A stretch of DNA of 64,000 nt from positions 3,720,001-3,784,000 of the forward strand of contig NZ_JAGS01000001.1 in assembly GCF_000526775.1 (NCBI RefSeq), read 5' to 3'. Below the pieces are notes generated by a model that had not been told where the DNA came from, did no database searches, and saw only the letters and a list, made by a program, of their open reading frames with translations. The stretch comes from Ruminococcus albus AD2013. GTDB taxonomy: Bacteria > Bacillota > Clostridia > Oscillospirales > Ruminococcaceae. A program made the translations under genes and the position numbers. This document shows, one piece after another, positions 9,493 to 18,100 of this stretch (its first letter is position 1; the number at the start of each line of letters is the position of its first letter).

Positions 9493-10229
9493 ATATCAAG
9501 CCTCCTGCGCATACGCGATGCGGCGTATTTCGTGAATTTTGCGAGAATATCCTTACGTCCGCGCCTGCGAACAGGATATATCATTTCATCCTGCATGATG
9601 ATCTGGTCGCCCCTGACCTGTGATGCGTAGTCCATATTGATTATTACACCACGGCTGCAAAACAGAAAATTAGGCTCGTTTTCCAAAGCAGTTTCCAGTT
9701 CGCCAAAAAGCATGATACTCTGTTTGACTTCGCCCGTGATAAGTTTTAGATCCACCGAATGGTTGTTTGAAAGCACAGCGACAATCTCAGAAAGTGGTAT
9801 CTCCAACACCTTATGAGGAATGCTGACTTTCAGCAGCTTGTCCTCAGCATCAAGATCGCGGATAGTCCTGTTCATTACCTCAGCAAAAGCAGCATACTCA
9901 AATGGTTTGCAGAGGTAACCTTTTGGCTGAGAAGAGAAGGATTGAAAAACAAAGTCCCGCGTGGTAGACATAAAAATAATACCCAGTTCACGGTCAGCAA
10001 TGCGAAGCTGTTCTGCAAGGGTAAGACCGTCCATTTCGCCCATGCAAACATCGACGAAGATTATCTCGAACATTCCTTTGCGGTAGGTTTTAAGAAAATC
10101 CTCAGCAGAAGAATATTCCGCCGACCTGATTGTACAGTTGTGTCTGTCACGAAAGAAACGATCAACACTATTCTTTATTATAATGCGGTCGTGTTCCAAA
10201 TCGTCCACGATCGCTATATTAAGTTCCAT
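9489..10229 (-). CDS. LytTR-family response regulator
   Basis: 246 aa. The receiver domain shows the acidic pair D9-D10, phospho-acceptor Asp60 in I-F-V-D-V-C-M-G-E-M-D-G, and Lys108 in G-Y-L-C-K-P-F. A LytTR DNA-binding domain follows from about residue 140, ending in a basic tail. Members of this family (AgrA, VirR, ComE) bind pairs of ~9-bp direct repeats about two helical turns apart, and exactly such a pair lies upstream of this gene's own promoter. It is first in an operon with the AgrC-like kinase. Autoregulation is the natural inference. Confidence 0.92.
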   Translation of the reverse strand: MELNIAIVDDLEHDRIIIKNSVDRFFRDRHNCTIRSAEYSSAEDFLKTYRKGMFEIIFVDVCMGEMDGLTLAEQLRIADRELGIIFMSTTRDFVFQSFSSQPKGYLCKPFEYAAFAEVMNRTIRDLDAEDKLLKVSIPHKVLEIPLSEIVAVLSNNHSVDLKLITGEVKQSIMLFGELETALENEPNFLFCSRGVIINMDYASQVRGDQIIMQDEMIYPVRRRGRKDILAKFTKYAASRMRRRLDI

Positions 10230-10268
10230 AAATTCACCTCTCCAGAGTTAATATAACTTAATATAAAT

Positions 10269-10341
10269 ATTATACCATAGTGACAAATAAAATACAAGAA
10301 TATAAATGACCACTCACGCAAGTTTCATACAACTCACGCAA
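10269..10341 (-). promoter_or_regulatory. Promoter with tandem LytTR-type direct repeats
   Basis: On the minus strand: TTGTAT (10297-10292), 17 bp, TATAAT (10274-10269). Just upstream of the -35 are two identical 10-mers TTGCGTGAGT at 10341-10332 and 10321-10312, repeating every 20 bp. That spacing and position match binding sites of LytTR regulators acting as activators. Confidence 0.7.
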
Positions 10342-10954
10342 TTTCTATTGACTTTTTAGCTTTTTTATATTACAATTCTTAGTATAGTGTTGGTTATGAA
10401 ATTCATCTACTATTTGTTCAAATTTGCGCGAGCAAAGAAAATGATGTCCACCCACTACTCTATAATAAATGATAATATCATTATACAGATATTGAAGACC
10501 AAATTTATCGGCGTAAGATTTACATGACAGCGTTATAAGTACGCTGGTGCTAACTTTACCCAACGCCAAAAGCGATAACGTTGTCATGAATAGTCCCGCC
10601 GAAAGACGATTTGTTCCTTATGTGTAGATGATAATTATTTTTTGAGCAAATCTTAGGATAAATTATTGAATATATCTATAATTCATTAATATATCGCGAT
10701 TTGCGACGAATCTTCATATTGTGTAAATGGATAAACTATGTACTCAAAGCAAGGTAGTTTTGAACTTGATGTAAATATTTACCGTTAGTTGTACAGTTAG
10801 TCAGTAATAAACGCCAAATCAGAAATACCAATTTCTGGTGTATATTCATCGCTAATATACAGCAATTTGTCAAGTTAATAAAAGTGTATCCTTTGTGGTA
10901 ATTTGGGTATGCTTTTATAATATTAATAATCATTTTTTAAGGAGGAACTAGAAA
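10342..10954. other. AT-rich intergenic region, no supported gene
   Basis: About 610 bp between the divergent regulator operon and the secreted protein gene. Short open frames exist on the minus strand (80 and 65 codons) but lack a ribosome site and family resemblance. A possible promoter for the + strand gene is TTGTGG / 17 bp / TATAAT with the -10 at about 10916-10921. AAGGAGG lies before the ATG at 10955. Confidence 0.5.
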
Positions 10955-12547
10955 ATGAACGAAAGAAGAAGTATGAAAAAGGTTGCATCAGGTCTGATGG
11001 CACTTACAATGGCTGCAGGTATGCTCCCTGCTAACGTTGGCAGCTTTATAAGCCTGTCGGCAAGTGCTGATGAGGCAGAGCTGGTAGCTTACGTTGATGA
11101 GGAAGTTACCGCTGACGAAACTACCGCCGAAGCAGTTGAAGAAGTTGTTGCTGTTGATTACAGCGCACTCAGCGAAGGCGATTATGTTATCGAAGAAGGT
11201 GACGTTACCGTTGACAGCGTAGTTACTGTTTCTGGTGTAGTTAACCTTACACTGAACGCAGGTGCAACATTTACAGCTTCTCAGGGTATCGTTATTGAAG
11301 ACGGTGCAGTACTGAACGTTTACGGCGAAGGCACACTCAACGCAACAGGTGCTCCCAATGAGGGTACCAACCAGTTTGGTCACAACGCTATCAAGGGTAC
11401 TATAAACGTATACGGCGGCACTATCAACGCTACTGCAAGTGATTCTGCTCAGGGCTACGGCAGCACCGGTTGGCTGAATGGCAACTGGGGTATTCCCGGT
11501 GTAGCTGCTATCGACGGTGATCTCACTGTATACGGCGGTACTATCAACGCCAAAGCTGGTAACGCAGGCGACGGCGGAGATGGCTGGTATGCAGGCAGCG
11601 GCGGACAGGGCGGCTATGCACTGGCTGGTAACATCACCATTTACGGTGGCAACTTCAACCTCGAAGGCGGCAAGGGCGGCAAGGGCATGAAGAGCAGTAA
11701 CCACTCCGGTCGTTATCCCGATGGTGTCGATGGTAAAGACGGTGCAGCATTCGATCCCAACTCTTCTGTATATGTTGATGGCAAGGCAGCAACTGTTGAT
11801 AAGTACCACTATGTAACATGGAACTGGATTCTTGAAGATGACGGCACATACACCGCTGTTCCTAAGATGATCAGCCTGGACGACGGTGCTAGCGAAGCCG
11901 TTGAGAGCGAAGTTAACCTGACTTCTGTTTATTCCAAGGGTCTGACCATATATACTGCTACCGTTTTTGTTAACGGTAATGCATTCAGCGATTCCATTCA
12001 GGTTGAGGCAAAGGAAAAGCTCAACCCCGAGGTTACATACGAGAAGCGTCACAAGAGCGTAACTCTGAATTGGGAAAAGGTATACGGTGCTGAAAAGTAC
12101 GGTGTAGTTGGCTTTATCAACGGCGAGTGGAGACTTCTGGAATCCGGTCACGGTACATCTTATAATCTCAAGAATCTGAAGCCCGGTCAGGAATACAAGG
12201 TAGCAGTAATTGCAATGTTCAACGGCGAGTGGAAGAGAGATTATTCCAAAGCTATCACTGTAACTCCCAGAGATGAAGAATATCCTACCCTCAGCAACAT
12301 CGAATACAGCAGACAGTTCCATCAGTTCAAGCTGGAGTGGAATGAAGTTCAGGATGCAGAGGAGTATGGCGTAGCAGTTAAGATTGCTGGCAGATGGAAG
12401 ATCCTTGCTTACACCAACGAGCTTTCATACACTTCACCTAAGCTGCTCGTTGACAGCACTTACGAGATGCTGATCTGCGCTAAGGTTGACGGTAAGTGGG
12501 ATCTGGATAAGATCGATGACAGATCATTCGTTGTTACTGTACAGTAA
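10955..12547 (+). CDS. Secreted repetitive protein with two C-terminal fibronectin-III-like domains
   Basis: 530 aa. The start has AAGGAGG upstream. The signal peptide covers about residues 1-38 (ends S-L-S-A-S-A). An acidic linker precedes a Gly/Asn-rich region (~60-270) with recurring V-Y-G-G-T-I-N and I-Y-G-G-N motifs, suggesting a beta-helix as in carbohydrate-binding-domain proteins. Two ~85-residue domains follow: V-T-L-N-W-E-K-V-Y-G-A-E-K-Y-G ... and F-K-L-E-W-N-E-V-Q-D-A-E-E-Y-G ..., homologous to those ending the 15992 gene and the fragment at 56244. It is probably an extracellular or surface protein; substrate unknown. Codon use is more GC-rich than the flanking DNA, suggesting high expression. 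Confidence 0.85.
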   Translation: MNERRSMKKVASGLMALTMAAGMLPANVGSFISLSASADEAELVAYVDEEVTADETTAEAVEEVVAVDYSALSEGDYVIEEGDVTVDSVVTVSGVVNLTLNAGATFTASQGIVIEDGAVLNVYGEGTLNATGAPNEGTNQFGHNAIKGTINVYGGTINATASDSAQGYGSTGWLNGNWGIPGVAAIDGDLTVYGGTINAKAGNAGDGGDGWYAGSGGQGGYALAGNITIYGGNFNLEGGKGGKGMKSSNHSGRYPDGVDGKDGAAFDPNSSVYVDGKAATVDKYHYVTWNWILEDDGTYTAVPKMISLDDGASEAVESEVNLTSVYSKGLTIYTATVFVNGNAFSDSIQVEAKEKLNPEVTYEKRHKSVTLNWEKVYGAEKYGVVGFINGEWRLLESGHGTSYNLKNLKPGQEYKVAVIAMFNGEWKRDYSKAITVTPRDEEYPTLSNIEYSRQFHQFKLEWNEVQDAEEYGVAVKIAGRWKILAYTNELSYTSPKLLVDSTYEMLICAKVDGKWDLDKIDDRSFVVTVQ

Positions 12548-12618
12548 GCAGACACCTCTTATAGATAGTTAACTGCGGTTTCGTTTGAAGCTGTAGAAGC
12601 AGAAAAAGTCCGGTATTC

Positions 12619-12654
12619 GGGCGGCGCACATAAACTGCTTTATGTGCGCCGCCC
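12619..12654. terminator. 16-bp perfect hairpin between convergent genes
   Basis: 12619-12634 and 12639-12654 are perfectly complementary with a 4-nt loop. It lies between the convergent ends of the secreted protein gene and the Crp/Fnr gene. It lacks a long T run, so it may act as a transcript-stabilising or bidirectional stop. Confidence 0.65.
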
Positions 12655-12674
12655 TAATGTCGGCTGCATTTTTG

Positions 12675-13319
12675 TTATATGATCTCAAAATGGTTCTTCC
12701 TGCACCGTATTAATCTGTCACGCTGCATCTTGCTGAGTTCATTGGAAAGCACCGAGCGTTCAACATTGAGGTAGTCCGCAAGCTGCTGACGGTCAAAGGG
12801 TATATCAAACTTACGGGAATGCTTCTGAACCGATACGGTATTAAGATATGCCATAATACGTCCACGCACCTGTCTCGGAGCAGTATGAAAGCTCCGGCTC
12901 GATAGGTGCAGATTTTTTCTCGTGGTGATAGTGAGAAGATTTGCAAGAAGTCTCGCCCTTATCGTATCGTTGAGGTCAGCGAGCGACTTCATGCTCAGAA
13001 AAACAACAGTGCAATCCTCAGCGGCGCAGACATCGACCAGCATAGGCACATCGGGCAGGAGTGCATAGCTTTCTGCAAAGAACTGTCCCTTACCTACAAG
13101 GTTGAGTATCGTGCGGTTTCCCCACATATCATTGCTTTCAATAGTAACGCTGCCTGTGGTCACAAAGCATAGTTTATCGGTGATTTCTCCCGAAGAAAAG
13201 ATCATCGCACCTTTCTTATATTTCTTTTCGGCTGCATTAAGGGCTTTCATAAGCTCCGATATTTCGGTATCATCAAAGCCCTTGAACAGTATCGAATTAT
13301 GCAAAACTGAAATATCCAT
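12675..13319 (-). CDS. Crp/Fnr-family transcriptional regulator of the ferredoxin-hcp operon
   Basis: 214 aa. Residues ~15-120 are a cyclic-nucleotide-binding-like beta barrel (G-S-V-T-I-E-S ... G-Q-F-F-A-E-S-Y-A-L). A winged HTH is at ~165-210 (D-R-Q-Q-L-A-D-Y-L-N-V-E-R-S-V-L-S-N-E-L-S-K-M). It lacks the N-terminal cysteine cluster of Fnr, so it probably senses by another route, perhaps haem- or NO-linked as proposed for HcpR-type regulators. It is divergent from the ferredoxin and hcp genes, with a perfect palindrome in the 86-bp gap, so it very likely controls the nitrosative-stress operon. Confidence 0.88.
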   Translation of the reverse strand: MDISVLHNSILFKGFDDTEISELMKALNAAEKKYKKGAMIFSSGEITDKLCFVTTGSVTIESNDMWGNRTILNLVGKGQFFAESYALLPDVPMLVDVCAAEDCTVVFLSMKSLADLNDTIRARLLANLLTITTRKNLHLSSRSFHTAPRQVRGRIMAYLNTVSVQKHSRKFDIPFDRQQLADYLNVERSVLSNELSKMQRDRLIRCRKNHFEII

Positions 13320-13333
13320 ATTTTTCTCCCAAA

Positions 13334-13377
13334 ATGTTGTAATTACAACATACTTTCTCCTTTGATTATACTATAAT
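13334..13377 (+). promoter_or_regulatory. Palindromic Crp/Fnr operator and promoter of the hcp operon
   Basis: ATGTTGTAATTACAACAT at 13334-13351 is a perfect 18-bp palindrome. A -10 TATAAT sits at 13372-13377 with no good -35. With transcription starting ~7 nt after the -10, the palindrome centre falls at about -41.5, the class II activator position of Crp/Fnr proteins. Confidence 0.8.
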
Positions 13378-13405
13378 GTAACTGATAAGTCAAGGAGGTA
13401 TGGCT

Positions 13406-14101
13406 ATGATACGAAAAATAATTGAGATAGACGAAGAAAAATGCAACGGATGCGGTCTGTGTGCGAAAGCTTGCCATGAGGGGGCTATCGCTATCGTAAA
13501 CGGCAAAGCGAAGCTCATGCGTGACGATTTCTGCGACGGGTTCGGGGACTGTCTCCCTGCCTGTCCTATGGACGCTATCCACTTCACCGAGCGTGAAGCG
13601 GCGGCTTATGACGAGAAGGCAGTGCAGGCAAACAAACAGAAGAAGTCCGCTTGCAGCGGTTTCACCTGTCCGGGTTCTGCTTTGCAGAGCTTTACGCCAA
13701 AAGAAGATGACAGCGATGTTCGTGTTCCGAGCTGTCTGCGACAGTTCCCGATACAGATAAAGCTCCTGCCTACAAATGCACCTTATTTCAACGGTGCAGA
13801 TCTTCTTATCGCTTCTGATTGCACGGCTTACGCCTACGGAAACTTCCACCATGATTTTATCCGTGGGAAGATAACGCTCATCGGCTGTCCTAAGCTCGAT
13901 GCCGTTGATTACGCTGAGAAGCTGACAGAGATATTCAGGAATAACGAAATAAAAAGCATCACTCTCACAAGAATGACCGTACCATGCTGCGGAGGTATGG
14001 AGTATGCGATAAAACGTGCGATAGAAGCAAGCGGTAAGGATATTCCGCTCGAAGTCGCAGTCATTTCGCCGGACGGCAGTATCGTTGAGATAAGAAAATA
14101 A
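13406..14101 (+). CDS. 4Fe-4S ferredoxin-type protein linked to Hcp
   Basis: 231 aa. I choose the ATG at 13406: AAGGAGG at 13392-13398 is 7 nt away, whereas the ATG at 13400 is too close. Two cluster motifs are near the N-terminus: C-N-G-C-G-L-C-A-K-A-C and C-D-G-F-G-D-C-L-P-A-C-P. A later domain contains C-P-G-S, S-C-L-R-Q-F-P and V-P-C-C-G-G. Proteins of this type accompany hcp in anaerobes and probably deliver electrons to the hybrid-cluster protein. It is first in the operon, ending 14 bp before hcp. Confidence 0.88.
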   Translation: MIRKIIEIDEEKCNGCGLCAKACHEGAIAIVNGKAKLMRDDFCDGFGDCLPACPMDAIHFTEREAAAYDEKAVQANKQKKSACSGFTCPGSALQSFTPKEDDSDVRVPSCLRQFPIQIKLLPTNAPYFNGADLLIASDCTAYAYGNFHHDFIRGKITLIGCPKLDAVDYAEKLTEIFRNNEIKSITLTRMTVPCCGGMEYAIKRAIEASGKDIPLEVAVISPDGSIVEIRK

Positions 14102-14115
14102 TGGAGGAATATATC

Positions 14116-15744
14116 ATGGAACAGAAAATGTTTTGCTATCAGTGTCAGGAAACAGCGGGCTGTAAAGGTTGTACCGCTTGCGGTGTCTGCGGTAAACAAC
14201 CCGAAGTCGCAGTAATGCAGGACTTGCTTGTGTACGTTACAAAGGGATTGTCTGCGGTGACAACTCAGCTCCGTGCAGAGGGAAAGACTGTCGATAAGAC
14301 TGTTAATCATCTTATCAGCGTGAACCTGTTTATCACGATCACCAATGCAAATTTCGATCTCGACAGCATTACCGCTAAGGTTACTGAAACACTTTCAGTC
14401 AAAGAAGAATTGCTCGGACAGGTGCAGAATAAAGAATCACTTTCCGAAGCAGCTCTTTGGAACGGTTCGGACTATGCCGAGAAAGCAAAGACTGTCGGCG
14501 TACTTGCAACAGAGAATGAGGATATACGCTCTCTGCGTGAGCTGATAACCTACGGTCTGAAAGGACTTGCGGCATATACAAAACACGCAAACGCTCTGCT
14601 GAATGATGATGAGGAGCTTGATTCTTTCTTACAGTCGGCTCTTGCTAAAACACTTGATGACAGTCTGTCGGTCGATGACCTTGTGGCTCTCACGCTGGAA
14701 GTCGGCAAGTACGGCGTTCAGGGTATGGCTGACCTTGATGCTGCAAATACTACAGCATACGGCAATCCTGAGATCACGACAGTTGATATCGGTGTCCGCA
14801 AAAATCCTGCAATACTGATCTCAGGTCACGATCTGAAAGACCTTGAAATGCTCCTTGAGCAGACAAAGGATACGGGAGTTGATGTTTATACGCACTCGGA
14901 AATGCTACCTGCGCATTATTATCCGTTCTTCAAAAAGTATCCACATTTCGCAGGAAACTACGGCAATGCGTGGTGGAAGCAGAAAGAGGAATTTGAGAGC
15001 TTTAACGGTCCGGTGCTGATGACCACAAACTGCATCGTTCCGCCGAAGGACAGCTACAAGGACAGGCTTTGGACAACAGGTGCCGCAGGCTATCCGGGCT
15101 GTAAGCATATTGACGCACCCTACGGCGAAGTAAAGGATTTCTCGCCGATCATCGAACAGGCTAAGAAATGTCCTCCGCCTACCGAGATCGAAACCGGCTC
15201 TATTATCGGCGGCTTTGCCCATGAACAGGTATTTGCACTTGCCGATACAGTTGTAGAAGCTGTAAAATCGGGGGCTATCCGCAAATTCGTAGTCATGGCA
15301 GGCTGTGACGGCAGAGCGAAGTCCAGAAGCTACTATCAGGAATTTGCTGAGAAGCTGCCAAAAGATACAGTTATTCTCACCGCAGGCTGTGCGAAGTACA
15401 AGTATAACAAGCTCGACTTAGGCGACATCGGTGGTATTCCGAGAGTTCTCGATGCAGGACAGTGCAATGATTCTTATTCTTTGGCGCTTATCGCTCTGAA
15501 GCTGAAAGAGGCATTCGGGCTTGATGATGTAAATGATCTGCCTATTGTTTATAATATCGCTTGGTATGAGCAGAAAGCAGTCATCGTTCTCCTTGCTCTG
15601 CTGTATCTCGGAGTGAAGAATATTCACCTCGGACCGACACTGCCTGCGTTCCTGTCTCCGAATGTGGCAAAGGTTCTTGTAGACAGCTTCGGCATTGCAG
15701 GAATTACAACCGTTGACGGGGATATGAGGATTTTCGGCTTATGA
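14116..15744 (+). CDS. hcp: Hydroxylamine reductase / hybrid-cluster protein
   Basis: 542 aa. The start is the ATG at 14116, with GGAGG 8 nt upstream; the ATG at 14101 is only the ribosome-site region. The N-terminal cysteine set C-Y-Q-C-Q-E-T-A-G-C-K-G-C-T-A-C-G-V-C-G-K binds the first Fe-S cluster. The typical C-terminal half includes H-F-A-G-N-Y-G, N-C-I-V-P-P-K, G-C-D-G-R, T-A-G-C-A-K-Y-K-Y-N and N-I-H-L-G-P-T-L-P ligand regions of the hybrid cluster. The enzyme reduces NO and/or hydroxylamine in the cytoplasm. Length and motifs are normal. It overlaps the following truncated gene by 4 bp. Confidence 0.96.
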   Translation: MEQKMFCYQCQETAGCKGCTACGVCGKQPEVAVMQDLLVYVTKGLSAVTTQLRAEGKTVDKTVNHLISVNLFITITNANFDLDSITAKVTETLSVKEELLGQVQNKESLSEAALWNGSDYAEKAKTVGVLATENEDIRSLRELITYGLKGLAAYTKHANALLNDDEELDSFLQSALAKTLDDSLSVDDLVALTLEVGKYGVQGMADLDAANTTAYGNPEITTVDIGVRKNPAILISGHDLKDLEMLLEQTKDTGVDVYTHSEMLPAHYYPFFKKYPHFAGNYGNAWWKQKEEFESFNGPVLMTTNCIVPPKDSYKDRLWTTGAAGYPGCKHIDAPYGEVKDFSPIIEQAKKCPPPTEIETGSIIGGFAHEQVFALADTVVEAVKSGAIRKFVVMAGCDGRAKSRSYYQEFAEKLPKDTVILTAGCAKYKYNKLDLGDIGGIPRVLDAGQCNDSYSLALIALKLKEAFGLDDVNDLPIVYNIAWYEQKAVIVLLALLYLGVKNIHLGPTLPAFLSPNVAKVLVDSFGIAGITTVDGDMRIFGL

Positions 15745-15863
15745 GAAGAAAAGACCGTGAAGTGACCGATCTCAGCGAGATTATAGAGATCATGAAAAAC
15801 TGCGATGTATGCAGACTTGCTCTGAATGATGACGGCTTTCCGTACATTCTGCCGCAGGCATAA
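15741..15863 (+). pseudogene. Truncated pyridoxamine-5'-phosphate-oxidase-like (NimA-type) protein
   Basis: 40 codons starting in an ATGA overlap with hcp: M-R-R-K-D-R-E-V-T-D ... E-I-M-K-N-C-D-V-C-R-L-A-L-N-D-D-G-F-P-Y-I-L-P, then TAA. This is the standard N-terminus of NimA/PNPOx-like flavoproteins (normally ~150 aa), which often sit near redox genes. The sequence after I-L-P-Q is lost, so it is a deletion remnant. The preserved overlap says it was once the third gene of this operon. Confidence 0.7.
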
Positions 15864-15960
15864 ATTTTTTCTCGATACTAAAACTGAATGTATTTACAGA
15901 AGCTAAGCTGTCAATTGATGATCTGTCTAAAAATAAAAATCTCAAATTCAATCTCACAAA

Positions 15961-15985
15961 AAAGAGCAGCTTCGCGCTGCTCTTT
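15961..15985 (-). terminator. Intrinsic terminator of the LRR protein gene
   Basis: AAAGAGCAGC (15961-15970) pairs with GCTGCTCTTT (15976-15985) around a 5-nt loop. On the minus strand a T run follows, directly after the stop codon at 15992. Confidence 0.85.
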
Positions 15986-15991
15986 GTAGTA

Positions 15992-17641
15992 TCAGATCAC
16001 TTTTACAATGACCGCTCTTTCGCTGATATTGTCCGTATCCCACTTTCCGTTCACTTTGGCGCAGACTACCATCTTATAGGTCTGTCCTGCTTTGAGCTTG
16101 GGAGAAGTGAAATTCGTTTTGTTTGCGGGGATATCCTGGGTAACGATCTTCCACTTGTTGGCGATAAATACCGCCACGCCGTACTTCTCGGCACCGTCAA
16201 CCGCATCCCAGCTCAACTTGAACTGGTGATACTGCTCGTTGTAATCAATATCCGTGACTTTGGGATATTTAGAAGCAGCGCTTTCGTCGGCGAAGACGGT
16301 TATTGCTTTGGAGAAATCGGTGTTCCATTTGCCGCTGAACATCGCTATGACCGCGACTTCGTAATTGGTGCCTGCCTTGAGATTTTTTACCGTGTATAAA
16401 GTATCTACAGTTTCAGAAAACTTCTGCCATTTGCCTCTGACAAGACCGTAAACAGCGTATTTTTCTGCACCTTGAACGGCATTCCATTTGAGGTTTGCGC
16501 AGTTGCTGCCGGGGGTCGATGTCACGTAGGGATTGTCGTCAAGAAGTTTGTAAACAAGACCGTAACCTTTGGCGTATCTTTCACCGGCAGTGCCTTTGTA
16601 GCAATATATCCTGAAACCGGGTATCTCATTAGAAGAAATATCAAATCCAAATGCTTCATAGCCAATGCTCGTAATACTTGCCGGAATTGTAATGCTTTTA
16701 AGCTTTGGACAATTTTTAAATGCAGATTGACCAACGCTCTTAACACTGTCAGGAATAGTCACGCTTGTTAGGCTTTTACAAGTTTCAAAAGCAGAATTGC
16801 CAATGCTCGTAACACTATTCGGAATGGTCACGCTTGTAAGGTTTGGACAACAGTAAAATGTGTAATCTACAATGTTCTTAACACCGTTCCCAATGGTCAC
16901 ATTTGTAAAGAAACAATTCCAAAATGCGCCCCTGCCAATGCTCTTGACACTGTTAGGGATAGTCACGCTTGTAAGTTTTTCACAACCCATAAAAGCGCTT
17001 TGACCTATACTCGTAACACTCTCCGGAATGCTAACACTTGCTTTTCCACAGGGAAAGCATATCAATTCACTGATATCTTTGCTATACAAAACTCCGTTTA
17101 CAGAAGCATAACTCATATTTTTGTTATCAACATTGATCGTTGTAAGCTTTGAACAGCCAAGAAATGCTTCCCCTGAAATGCTCGTAACACTGGACGGAAT
17201 AGTAACGCTTGTAAGAGAACAATACCAAAATGCGTACTTGCCAATGCTCTTCACACTTTTACCAATGGTGACTCTTGTAAGGTTTTTACATTCGGAAAAT
17301 GCGTAATCACCAATGCTCGTAACACTATTCGGAATGATCACACTTGTAAGGCTTTTACGAGTGGAATTGGTGGAAAATGCATAATTTCTGATAGCCGTAA
17401 CACTTTTCCCGTCAATAGTATCAGGAATTGCAAGTTCCGTATCCGTACCATTATAACTCATGATCCTAACCGTTCCGTCATTAAGCACGGAATATGTATA
17501 ATCCCCATAAACTAAATTATCTGCGCTTGCTGTGATCTCTGTTCTTAACCCAACAAAGTTACCGACATTCGCGCCCACGCCCGACAGCACAAGTACAACA
17601 GCCGCCAAGCCGCTTATGATACGTTTATTCATATCTTTCAC
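15992..17641 (-). CDS. Secreted BspA-type leucine-rich-repeat protein with fibronectin-like C-terminus
   Basis: 549 aa. The signal peptide covers about residues 1-40. A long run of ~23-residue LRR_5 (BspA/TpLRR) repeats spans roughly residues 60-350, each like S-V-T-I-P-N-S-V-T-S-I-G-x-x-A-F-x-x-C. One insert near 170 (V-L-Y-S-K-D-I-S-E-L-I-C-F-P) is typical of the family. The C-terminus holds two fibronectin-III-like domains (~370-455 and ~460-549) related to those of the 10955 protein. Such proteins mediate surface interactions with host or other microbes. The repeats should not be mistaken for a nucleotide repeat array. Confidence 0.9.
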   Translation of the reverse strand: MKDMNKRIISGLAAVVLVLSGVGANVGNFVGLRTEITASADNLVYGDYTYSVLNDGTVRIMSYNGTDTELAIPDTIDGKSVTAIRNYAFSTNSTRKSLTSVIIPNSVTSIGDYAFSECKNLTRVTIGKSVKSIGKYAFWYCSLTSVTIPSSVTSISGEAFLGCSKLTTINVDNKNMSYASVNGVLYSKDISELICFPCGKASVSIPESVTSIGQSAFMGCEKLTSVTIPNSVKSIGRGAFWNCFFTNVTIGNGVKNIVDYTFYCCPNLTSVTIPNSVTSIGNSAFETCKSLTSVTIPDSVKSVGQSAFKNCPKLKSITIPASITSIGYEAFGFDISSNEIPGFRIYCYKGTAGERYAKGYGLVYKLLDDNPYVTSTPGSNCANLKWNAVQGAEKYAVYGLVRGKWQKFSETVDTLYTVKNLKAGTNYEVAVIAMFSGKWNTDFSKAITVFADESAASKYPKVTDIDYNEQYHQFKLSWDAVDGAEKYGVAVFIANKWKIVTQDIPANKTNFTSPKLKAGQTYKMVVCAKVNGKWDTDNISERAVIVKVI

Positions 17642-17766
17642 TCAAACCTTTCAAAAAATGATCTGAAACTCCAACCATCATTATTTAGCCTCATTAAAGC
17701 ATTCATCTTTAATGGTTCCGACAATTTCATCTGCACCGTTTACTAAGCGATGTGTTTGCTGAAATA

Positions 17767-17795
17767 ATTATAGCATAGTTCAGAGGAAAGGTCAA
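17767..17795 (-). promoter_or_regulatory. Sigma-A promoter of the LRR protein gene
   Basis: On the minus strand TTGACC (17795-17790), 17 bp, TATAAT (17772-17767), giving a ~120-nt leader. The rest of the 417-bp gap up to 18059 holds only the repeats listed next. Confidence 0.75.
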
Positions 17796-17932
17796 TTGTA
17801 AGAATGATATAGAACTATTTTCCTTCTAAACTTTTTTCTCCTATATTTTGCACCATTACAACAGAATATCTCCCGCAGAAGCGTATGTCATTGGTTAGTG
17901 ATGCAATTTTACTCAATCACTATATCACCTAC

Positions 17933-18041
17933 AAGTTGCGTCACAATAGACATAACTTATATGTGAATTTTCTCAAACCTCTAGATAATAATTGAGAAGT
18001 GTGTTATACTATATCTATAAGTTGCGTCACAAGCGACGTAA
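17933..18041 (+). promoter_or_regulatory. Two copies of an imperfect inverted repeat before an ATPase gene
   Basis: AAGTTGCGTCACAA occurs at 17933-17946 and 18019-18032. In both places the sequence continues into a half-site giving TTGCGTC-N6-GACRTAA, an imperfect palindrome. The second copy lies between a possible -10 (TATACT) and the start of the ATPase gene, suggesting an operator. The regulator is unknown. Confidence 0.5.
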
Positions 18042-18100
18042 ATTCGAGGTGAAATATCATGATTAACAGGGATTAATATCTTGACCGTATCGTTCACAAG

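Noticed and set aside
10345..10587. 80-codon minus-strand frame as a possible signal-peptide gene for the AgrC-like kinase
   Set aside because: No ribosome site, no AgrD-like features (amphipathic leader, Cys with acidic tail), and no AgrB peptidase nearby.
10988..12322. 444-codon open frame antisense to the secreted protein gene
   Set aside because: It mirrors the highly biased codons of the + strand gene, has no ribosome site and resembles nothing; it is a shadow frame.
16640..17400. Regularly spaced ~69-bp DNA repeats that might suggest a repeat array
   Set aside because: They are the coding repeats of the BspA-type LRR protein on the minus strand, with variable bases and no spacers; not CRISPR.
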